In this document: positions 54,801-64,000 of the stretch, in pieces
Layout of the letters: the number at the start of each line of letters is the position of its first letter
How positions within the stretch are numbered: position 1 is the first letter of the stretch
NCBI GenBank assembly: GCA_026214975.1
Contig: CM047814.1
Location: 18,065,541-18,129,540 of the forward strand
Source of the DNA: Gentiana macrophylla
Lineage: Eukaryota > Streptophyta > Magnoliopsida > Gentianales > Gentianaceae
DNA length: 64,000 nt
Direction of reading: 5' to 3'
Notes under the pieces: model-generated
Databases searched by the model: none
The model's input: only the letters and a program-made list of their open reading frames with translations
What the model was told of the DNA's origin: nothing
Translations under genes and position numbers: made by a program

Positions 54801-56324
54801 TGTTAAGGGTGATTTTATATGATTTATAACGTTATATTTTATAATGATTTCCCCCATATTCATATAATTTGCATAGAAATTAAGGGTTTAATCGAATTAT
54901 TGAGCAAATGAGTTTTAAAAGTCTTTAAGTGTAAACTTGAGCTAATTTCGTGATTTTATTGGTGATTATCTATGGTTTTACACTTTGCGTGTTTTTATGG
55001 TTTTGAAGGTACATTTACATGTCATGGAAAGGGATTGGAGGAGCTGAAAAGATACTTGATTGAAGGTTTAATGGAAGGATGAAGAAGGAGTTGATTCAAG
55101 AATTCAATCACATTGGAGGCAAAATCAGGCTGGACTGGCGTCCAGATTCATCAAACTGGCGTCCAGGGTGAGCTAGAGTGAACTGGCGTCTGATATGAGT
55201 GGACAAGCGTCGATATGATGTTAAATTGGACAGGAATGGATCAAAATCAGTGGAGGAGCGTCCAGAATTACATAGGACGGGCGTCCAATCCAGCTCGGCC
55301 CGACTCGAAGATTTCAAAGCAGCTGGACTGGCGTCCAGACCCTCTGGACGGGCGTCCACGGCACCGCCTCAGCGAAACCGACCTAAAAATCTATATAAGG
55401 ACGCGTTATTTTCAACCCTAAGGACCACAATTCGATCCCTGGCCGCCCCAGGCCCTTTGGGGGCGCCCTAGCTGCGTTTTCCCACCATTATAAACATCTT
55501 TTTATCTTCTTTTTATTCATATGATTTGTATTCCAACGATGAGCTAAGGCTAAGCCTAGAACGAGCTTTGTGAAGCCGATCGTGCAGCGCTTTGATTTCG
55601 AATCTTGGATTGTTTTGTGAGTTTTTATTTAAAGTTTGTATCTTTATTATGCTTTTATATTGTTATGCAATTATATCGATGGATGGTTGCTTATTGATGT
55701 TTAACGTTTGATGAGAATCGTTGTTAGACTTAGATCACCATAATAAAGTTTGGACTTTTAACCTGAAAATAACGAGAGTTGATTAGGTTGAATTTCTAGG
55801 TTGCTAGATTGAGAGATCTTACACCTTGTTATGGAAGCGTTAATCTTTAAGATCGAAAGATAGAAGATTAATAGGCGAATTATCTACGAGAGTAGCAGTT
55901 CATACCTTTGATAGGTGAACCACATCTTTGTTAAATCTTCGCTAAACGATCTAGGGTAGAAATTGAGAGTTGCAAGATAGGTGGATCATAGCTTGTTCTT
56001 CATTAAAATTAATTGAAATCATCTTTGTGGCTTGTTCTTCGTTGTTATCTTAGAAGTTTATTTTCTTTTTAGTTTATAGATTAGAGTTATTTTCGTTCTC
56101 AATTATCTTTCCTGGCTTTGGACTGACAATCCTCTGTCCAGTTTATTTTATCGTTTTTAGTTTCGTTTTAGTAGAAACAATCTTAGGAAAATTAATGAAC
56201 TAGATACCCCGATTCCCTGTGACCGACTCCGGTATTAATCGCTGTACTACGATCCCTACACTTGGGGAATACCGGATTTATAAATTTTATTACTTGTTTG
56301 CTTTGTTAGATAAAATCCGTGACA
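54801..56324 (+). repeat. 5' LTR of the Athila derivative
   Basis: The first 70 bp (tgttaagggtgattttatat ...) align with the reverse complement of the end of the Athila LTR at 13088. U3 carries the GC-rich array at 55132-55368, and TATA (tatataa) at 55392-55398. Confidence 0.88.
55132..55368 (+). promoter_or_regulatory. GC-rich array upstream of TATA, Athila derivative
   Basis: Variants ggactggcgtccag, ggacgggcgtcca, aactggcgtcca and ggagcgtccag, about nine copies, end 24 bp before tatataa at 55392-55398. The right LTR repeats the plan at 59470-59635. Confidence 0.5.
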
Positions 56325-56330
56325 AGTTTT

Positions 56331-56348
56331 TGGCGCCGTTGCCGGGGA
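56331..56348 (+). other. Primer binding site of the Athila derivative
   Basis: tggcgccgttgccgggga, the same as in the large Athila element, six bases inside the left LTR. Confidence 0.9.
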
Positions 56349-59136
56349 ATCGGTGTTTTGTTGAATCTTCTTTCGTTAATTTTTCTATTTTGTTACGTTT
56401 TATTTGTTTTTATTTTATTTCAATAAAAGTAGCGTGAAATAAATCGAGAGTTTTTATTTTTGCCGTGTTTCGATAACCGTTGGGTTAAGAATGTGCAAAA
56501 AGTTTTTTACTCAATTTGTGAAACGTGAACTATATGTTTGTTTGTATCTAGTCTAACCCTCTGTGCTTTATTTTGATGTGGCTGCTCTGTGATATTTGAT
56601 GTATGATCTCTTAAGAAATTAGGGTTTCTTTGTGTTTCTGCGTTTTTATGCAAATTGATTGTTGGACGAGCGTTCGGGTAAGTGAACGCCCGCCCGCCCC
56701 TAACACATGAGTAAACGAGCGCCTGGTTTGTTGGACGCTCGTCCGTTCCAAAACGTATCAGCTCTGTTCTGTTTTCAAGAACCAGACGGGCGTCCATATA
56801 TCTAAACGCCCGTCCGGCCTGCATAAGTTTTAAACGCCCGTTGGAATTAGTGAACGCCAGTCCAGGTTCCAGATTTCTTCTCAATTTGATTTTTAATGCT
56901 TTATTTGATATGGATACTTTAAATTGAGCTTCTGTGGCTAATTGTTTTTACGTAGATGTTCTGAACTTGCATGTTTACATCTTTCCATCTACGAATCCAT
57001 GTTAAGTAATTGATCTATTTTTACATACATGATTCATCTATGCAAGTTATAGTTACTGTCGGTTCTCGTATGCTATAACTGATCTTCGTGTTAATTAGTA
57101 GCTAATGTCGGTTTCCGTATGCTACATACCGCTGTGATGAATCTTTTAAGCTTTGAGACTTATGTGCTTCCTTGTTGTTTTTGTAACTCATATGGGTAGC
57201 TATCGCCGGTTTTCCGTATGCTACGCCCAAATCCATATGAGTTATATACATTGTAATAGCTAATCTGTTGGTTTTCCATAATGCTATCACTTTTACAAGT
57301 CTTAAAGCGCGCGTCTACATCGCATGTAATGAACAAGATCATCGATTATCGTAACTGTCATTATTTGGTAGACGTTTATTATATACATGTCATGCTGCAA
57401 ATGAGTGGGCTAGTTTTCTTTCTTTTATTTTCTTTTTTTTTTGCATATCATATAGATGCATATCATTTAGTTGCATGTCATCTAGTTGCATTGTTTTCTA
57501 TTTTTTCTTTTATTTTTCTTGAGCGTAGTTAATCGTCGGGTTTCGTAATACTACCTCGTTTTCTTTATTTTTAGTTTTGCATGAGGCCGTAGTCACTTTG
57601 TAGGTTGTCCTCCAAACTCGCTTTCGGCTGAGCCTGTCGAATTTATTTTTATTTACTTTATTTTTAGGATTGCATATCATGTAGGCTGCATTGTAGTATA
57701 TTTTCATGTAGTTGCACCTAGCCTACTATTTTGTAATGTTCCATGTATATGTCCATCTTTATATGAGCTTAATCTGACAAAATCTCTATAACTTCTTTTC
57801 CATGTGTTTTACATGTCTAATCCTTTTTCCCCGTAGACTCTTTTTGCACTGATCAAGTATGCAGGACACTTGTGATAGCTATTGTGCGTTTTCACGACGA
57901 TATCAGTTTTCCTGTGATGCTCCACAGTCTATCTATTCAAGCTTTCTTGGATCTGTGATGCTCCACATTTCCAAGGTTATCCGAAGCAATTTTGGTTCTT
58001 CATGAGGGTCTTTCCATAATTGCCAGCTTGGAAATACAATCAGCTAAGTTCTTTTATCTTTTCTTTAATTCTGCACAACATGAGGACATGTTGCAATTTA
58101 AGTGTGGGGGAGGGAAATGGTTTTATGTATCTATGAGTCGTTTGCTCAATTTCTATTATATTTCTATGAAAAGTGCTTAATTTTAAAATTTTTGTTTTGT
58201 CCCGAGTGAGCATTGCATGTCTTTGTTCGATGTTTATAATCATTGATGCTGTATTCTGCATATTTAGTAAATTTAGATGTCTTACCCGACACTATTTTTC
58301 ACGTGCCATAGTAGATGATGAGCTATGTTTTAAAGCTATGCCCATTTGATTAGAGATTTTTGATGATTATCGCATGATTCTTTGCTTCCATGCGAATTTT
58401 GAAAATTTTAATAGTTTGTGTTTAGAATTGGAGTATGACATACTGTGAATATCTGAAGGTTTGAATGTGATAAATGAAACGTAACTATAGTGCTTTTAAA
58501 AAGTAGTGAATAAATGAAGTTGTTTTAAATAGTTAATTGTGTGTGTCGGAAGCTAGTCGATGATTTGGGTGAGGTAGGGTGTACCACGTATGTCCTATTC
58601 CACTATGATGACCAAAAGCTCACTTACGCTTAGAAAAAGTCGCCTTATGATTGGAGTAGTTAGGGATTAGCGGAAATGTCCTATTCGCTATGAGGGCAAT
58701 AGCTCATTCGATGTGTGTTTAAGTGAAATAATTAAATCAACTTATGAGAATAGTGATGTGAATTAAACGAAAGACTTAGTTATCGTCGATCTTATCCCCA
58801 AAGATAAACCGAAAGATATGTTGTAGTGGACTATCCTCTAAGTATGTCGAAAATATTTTAAATGCTCCCTATTATTTTTTCGGGTTTGTATGTTTTGTGA
58901 GGTGCATGTTATAATCGCTTTTATATGTCTAATTTAAATGGGATGTTGGCTAGTTTTGCTTGAATCAATTTCAAGTGTGGATTTAGTGGAAATTTATTAT
59001 GGCTATGCACACACTCACTTGGGTGAACCTCTAAACTACTTGAATATGTTTTATATTTGCATAAGTGTTTATTTGTCTCGAGTGATGATTATGTTTTGTC
59101 TTGCTCGGGACGAGCAATGTTTAAGTGTGGGGGAGT
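56349..59136 (+). other. Interior of the Athila derivative, no genes
   Basis: A GC-rich array at 56660-56870 sits in the leader. At 57055-57295 the phrases gtcggtttccgtatgctac and variants (cggttttccgtatgctac, ggttttccataatgctat) recur four times at 50-90 bp. From about 58100 the sequence parallels, in reverse complement, the large Athila element's 3' non-coding region. All open frames are short and unlike known proteins. Confidence 0.65.
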
Positions 59137-60564
59137 TGTTAAGGGTGATTTTGTACGTTTTATAAGGATATATTTTATGTCAATTTTCCCCATATGTGGA
59201 TGTTTTTTATAGAAATCGAGCTTTATATTGAAATATTTAGCGAATGAGTTTTAGAAGTATTAAAGTGCGAAATCGAGCTAATTATGTGATTTTATTGGAT
59301 AAATATCTTTAGATGTAAGATGTTACATTTTGCATGTTTTTATCGTGATGTAGGTATGCTTGCACAAGGTGAAAGGAGCTTAAAAGATGTTCAAGTGATG
59401 ATTTGCATGGAAGGGAAGAGATAGAGATGAAGTTGGAATGAAGATCAAGATGAATTTGGAGCTAAAAGTGTCTCGAATCCGGCGCCCAAGTCCCGTCGCC
59501 TGGGTGGCGTCTGTAATATGGATCAAGCGCCCGTGAGGAGTTTTTGATTCAGAGAGTTTGGACGCCATAGTGAACGAGCATCCAGAGGCACCAGACTGGC
59601 GTCCAGAAAGCTGGACGGGCGTCCGCGGCCGACTTAAGCACAACCGACCTAGTTTTTGACCTAGCCGACTTATTTTCCTATATAAATCAGCTGCGCCCCA
59701 ACCCTAAAACACACAATTTTCACATCAGAAATTTCCAAGAGAGCAGCCGCATCTTGGGAGCTTTCAAGGCCGATCACCCGAGCCTTGTGCTCGGGTGATC
59801 CGGGTTAGATTAGGATGCTTTTGTTTTATTTGTGATTCATGGAGATCATCCATTGTACAAACTATGTGAGTTTATCTTTTAATTTATTCAATCCTTTGTT
59901 TATCTTTATGATCTTTGATTCGTTTTGTATCTTCCTATGCTTATGTGCTATGCAATCGATATCGGAAGATGAATTGCTTATTGATGTTTACCGTATGATG
60001 GAAATCGGTGTAAACCTTAGATCGCCATAGGAAAGATTAGACTTTTAACCTTGACATAACGGAAGTTGATAGGTTAGATTTCTAGGTTGATAGATCTAGT
60101 AAATCTTGCACCTTTTTTTGAGAGCGTTAATCTCTATAAATCGGAAGATGATGAGATTGATAGACGGATTACTTACGGAAGTAGGAATTCATACCTTTGA
60201 TAGGTGAAACCACAATATTGAATTAAAATCATGAGATGAACTAGGATCGAAATCACTTGGTTTGTATATTGTTTGATCCCATGTATCTTTGTTTTATGTT
60301 CTTTTCGTTTACAGTTTTATTTATTTATTATCGCTTTTATCATTCCTGGCTTTGGACTGACAATCCTCTGTCCAGTTTATTTTCCGTTTTAGTTTAGGTT
60401 TAGGAATAATTGTATCAACCTTAGGAAAATTAATGAACTAGATACCCCGATTCCCTGTGATCGACTCCGGTATTAATCGCTATACTACGATCCCTACACT
60501 TGGGGAATACCGGATTTATAAATTTTATTACTTGTTAGTTTTGCTTAGATAAAAATCTGTGACA
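59137..60564 (+). repeat. 3' LTR of the Athila derivative
   Basis: Partner of 54801-56324, but noticeably diverged and about 100 bp shorter, so the insertion is older than that of the large Athila element. The array lies at 59470-59635 and TATA (tataaat) at 59681-59687. Confidence 0.88.
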
Positions 60565-60569
60565 ATGAG

Positions 60570-62520
60570 CTACTTAGGAATTAATATTCAATTGGATTGA
60601 AGTAATTAATACCTGAAGGGTGTTTCAGAAGTCGTCTGAAAAGGAATAAGATTCTCCCTTGAAGGATACCATTTTTGAGATACGCAATTAGATTGTGTTC
60701 CCAAAACGGAAACAACACTTTATATGATAACGGTGTGACACAAGCCATGCGAAGTATCCCTTACCCGTTTCGGGATAGTGCCCTTATACTTAACCGAGTT
60801 CCAAGAATAAAGGTTGAATAAATTCCACATTAGATATGGAAGAGGATAATGTCGAATCTATCTTAACCGATGATTTGAAGTTGTCATAGGCAAAGTCAGA
60901 AAGGCTTGGAGCCTAGTACGACATATGCAACTTTGTGGAATATCTTAGCAATTATGCTAGATATTATTTACTTGTCCGCGGAGCAAAATGTTTGTCTCCA
61001 AACATGCTGTCTTCTAGAGGAAGTGTTTCTTAGAAAAGAAACAGTGGGAGTAGATTTAGATCTCAAATGTAGTTTGAGAACCACAAAGATATATTCAACC
61101 AATGGAACGTGAGCAGACACCACATAGCGATGAGGTGTAGACATCGCCAAAGGTGCACACAAAGTTCTCGTAAGTCTGTGGATAACCTCAAGCCTCGAAA
61201 AGGTTTGCTTTGGTAAGTTCATCTTGAAGAATGAATATCTCACGACTTATGAAGGAATGTTTGAAAGGCAAGATTGAGAGATATGGCCAGGAGCCATAAT
61301 ATCTGAATTAGATTCCATCAGTGACAACCAGGTTGTGAACCTAGTCTGTCTCACCTAGAGGGAATGTCCCTGTAAGGCTGAGCCCAGTTCTATTCAGACT
61401 ATGCTTGTTGTAACTTCGTATCATGGCTATATGATAGTGTTGAAGGCGTTGGGCAGAAAGCTCGATATTCATAGACGATGACATGATATGTAAGCCCATG
61501 AGATCCATTTATGGACTCAAACAAGTTTCTCTAGACGATTTCTTTGTTAGATAATCAAAGGAGTTTGATTTAGTCAAAAGAAGGATATGCCCAATGTGCA
61601 AGAAGGATAGTAGGAGTGTGTTACGATTTTTGAGTAAGGTATTGGATATCTCTCTCGAGAATTGTCACCCTATGTCACAGTCAATTAATGTTTGGTAGTT
61701 CAAGGTCTTTACGAAAGCAATTGGATTAGTAGTTCTTATTTTTGGAAATAAGAATCTATAGCGATAGATCTAAATGCTGTTAGATTATAGTTTACCTGTA
61801 TAGATGTGATGCTAAAAGAGTTTAGCATAGATCGCGACAAGGGATACTGCTAGACGGTGTTCTCTAGATCTATCTATGTTAGGACGTTCGTCCTAATGAT
61901 AAGGTGAATAATGATGCTTATGGAAGGTTTCCTTCGCTACTGCGATAGGAACCATCTTATAGGTAATGCCGGATGTTCATAGTCCATGAATAGTCATGAG
62001 CAAGTATGAAAGTAAATCCAGTGAATGTCGAGAATATCCTTAAACAAGTTAAGGAAGAATTCCTGGTTTATTGAAACTTGGAATTAAATAAACGTAGATA
62101 TACTGAGACGTATATCCCGAGTCTTATGAAGGCGAGTGGGAGCTCTGATGCTGGGTTTGCAATCACTTTGAATAAGTGATACGTTGAGTGGAAATGTTCT
62201 TAGCGATGGGTCATCAGTAAATTCTACAACTAGGCCAAAACACAAGAGTGTCTAGAGAGGCAAAATGAGAGCGATACATGGATCTAGAAGGTTCATTCTT
62301 GAACCTTGTACGGTTCTTCCACCTTTTCTATATAGCTGATATAGTAAGTGGATTCATTGCTTGAAGCAAGGACCAGGGTCTCGTCAGAGATTCATGCGTG
62401 TGTTGAGGCGGTTCCTTTGACTTGGTCATTTGGAACATGATATGAAGATAGTCCGAGTCCCCATGGATAGCGATCCGTTTAAGGCTAGAGCTGGTTGCGA
62501 GTATTGCATAAGATTCTTGT
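60570..62520 (+). pseudogene. copia integrase end, RT and RNase H, heavily decayed
   Basis: Short readable pieces keep the expected order. Near 60770-60810 there is a FGIVPLYLTEFQE-like trace of the FWGYALETA..LNRVPS block. Near 61010-61050 the reading LEEVFLRKETVG corresponds to the xEFLLxRxSGS block. Near 61490-61560 the reading CKPMRSIYGLKQVS is the clear RT motif SLYGLKQAS. Frame changes and stops occur every few dozen bases. RNase H before 62520 is only faintly visible. Confidence 0.6.
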
Positions 62521-62563
62521 GTTTCAACTTGGTCTTGTGTGTGCGACCGGGTCGGATCATTTT

Positions 62564-64000
62564 TACTATTTCTTTATGTTTATACATATATTAAATGGCT
62601 TTTCTGTTGTCATATATTTGTTCTTTTAAAGAACCAATTATGAATTGTTATATGATAACGTCCTTAGTATTAAACTGTGATAGAGAAACCATGATAGGCG
62701 ATTATGGTTGATGAGATCTCTAATCACTTTAATAAGTTTGATACTTAAATGTCTCTAGTCGATGTACTATTAAACAGGGCATTGATAGTATAAACAGACT
62801 AGCACGTATTAGATGTCTTACGTCTTTAAGTAAGCGTGGATAGATCTCGTCTATCGAAGTGTATAGACACTTGGTATGACGTGGGCGTGTATTAGAGAAT
62901 GCGACGTTGGGATCGACTCCACTTACACGGATAAGTGTCACACTATGTGGCGGTTGTGTAATTATCCTTAAGACCGAGTCTTCATGGCATCACGGTGTGG
63001 ATTGTCATGCTTTGACACTATTGAGGTTTCCCCAGCCACGCGGGGCGATCATGCGGTAGTGATTGGGTATGATCATCAAGCACGCGGAGTATACATGATT
63101 GGTCGTCCGGGAATCGCGTATCCTATGATTGGGATCGAATATCCGAAATGGCCTTCTTATAAGAAATGTCTTACTCTCGTGAATCTTTGCAAAGTGGGAG
63201 TAAACGAGTTAATTCGAGAGAGCATGATATCCAGATTATAAGATACGGTCGTTGATGTTTTGACACTCGACTAACGACCGTATGGATATTATTACAAATG
63301 ATAGGATTGTAAGTTGCACAAGAATCGTTTCACATGAAAGGTAGTAGTCATTGCATTTGACTCTTCCGATGATCGGGGTCACGGTGTGTTGCTGAGACGC
63401 TATCCCGTGATCGTTAGGCATGAAGGGCATTTTCGTAATTTGCACTTTGTGTCTACGGCCAACATATTCGGAAGCCTATCGGGTCACACACATAAGAACA
63501 TCTAGCCGGATTAAAATGTGGTTATCGATGATAACCAAATAAGGAAAGTTTTATCTCACGACTATAAAGGTTATAGTGGTAAATTAATATGGTGGTATTT
63601 ATTTATTATGAATAAATTAAATACAAGATATTAATAATATTGTATTAATTAAAGAATATTCCGGATGCCAAAATATTGGCTAAAGGTGGTGCAATTTTGG
63701 AGTGTATAAGATACACTTGGATTGTACAATTTAATTAATGGTATTACAATATATTAATATTAGATATTAATATTTATAAATATGTACATACAGCGTGTGT
63801 TTGCACCAATTCAAATTGGTGATTCATGCGCACCATATATTTATATATATATAGATTTATTTGTGTTATATATATGTGATATATACACACGTGTAAATTG
63901 ATTTATGGTAATATAATAAAAGATAAATATTTTCACTATAAGATATTGACAATATCTTGGAAATATTCAATATAAGATATTGACAATATCCTAGATTTAT
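62564..64000 (+). repeat. 3' LTR of the large copia element, cut by the window end
   Basis: Aligns with 45803 onward, with scattered small insertions and deletions and few substitutions. The window ends within it. Confidence 0.8.

Larger units (their letters stand above)
54801..60564 (+). mobile_element. Coding-free Athila derivative
   Basis: LTRs of 1524 and 1428 bp (TGTTAAGGG ... GTGACA) flank a 2.8 kb interior. The duplication atgag lies at 54796-54800 and 60565-60569. A gypsy primer site follows the left LTR (56331-56348) and the tract gtgtgggggag precedes the right one. No gag or pol is recognisable. LTR ends, primer site, leader array and 3' region match the large Athila element at 11736-25505, in the opposite orientation. 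It is best described as a non-autonomous (LARD-like) relative. Confidence 0.88.
45803..64000 (+). mobile_element. Large + strand copia element, extends past the window
   Basis: Long direct repeats at 45803-47722 and from 62564 to the window end are its LTRs. A primer site follows the left one. Between them decayed copia gag/pol is recognisable at about 54190-54795 and 60570-62520, in the order pre-integrase, integrase, RT, RNase H. A Pack-MULE-like element (47786-51414) and an Athila derivative (54801-60564) are nested inside. The right terminus lies outside the window, so no target duplication could be tested. The LTRs do not show a clear TG start. Confidence 0.78.

Overview
This is nuclear DNA from a flowering plant, almost certainly a eudicot; I cannot name the species. 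The evidence is a two-exon CYP93-type cytochrome P450 with a plant-style intron, an intronless plant FTIP/MCTP gene, and dense Ty1/copia, Athila-type Ty3/gypsy, TRIM, LINE and Mutator-like elements. Only two genes look intact. Both are on the + strand in a roughly 5 kb island: a CYP93A-like P450 (26471-28199) and a multiple-C2-domain transmembrane protein (28944-31286). Nearly everything else is transposable element, much of it nested.

Layout. 1-1239: a LINE RNase H scrap and degenerate repeats. 1240-5974: a complete but decayed minus-strand copia element with a 5-bp target duplication (gaact). 7453-10032: a + strand copia derivative that keeps only gag (duplication atttg). 11284-25581: a small TRIM-like element (duplication ccaaa) whose right LTR is split by a 13.8 kb minus-strand Athila-type element (11736-25505, duplication acggt) with gag, protease, RT, RNase H, integrase and a third env-position ORF, all frameshifted. 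25582-31286: the gene island, with a long imperfect hairpin upstream of the P450. 31420-45530: a LINE fragment and four copia remnants. One copia RT is split by an Athila-type LTR (35570-38075, duplication gaggc), another by a solo LTR (40505-42195, duplication tgagg), and a copia integrase region by a hairpin Mutator-type MITE (38871-39183, 10-bp duplication). 45803 to the window end: a large + strand copia element. It is interrupted just after its primer site by a Pack-MULE-like element (47786-51414, 9-bp duplication) carrying a serine carboxypeptidase-like exon and a minisatellite, and in its integrase by a coding-free Athila derivative (54801-60564, duplication atgag).

Cross-cutting observation: four different Athila-type LTRs share a design in which a cluster of short repeats lies directly upstream of a TATA box in U3. 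In two of the families the repeats are variants of GGACGGGCGTCC. The same array plus TATA unit occurs again inside the large Athila element upstream of its third ORF, which suggests an internal promoter. Many assignments come from translating decayed sequence by eye; endpoints inside decayed elements are approximate, while LTR termini and target duplications were read directly.
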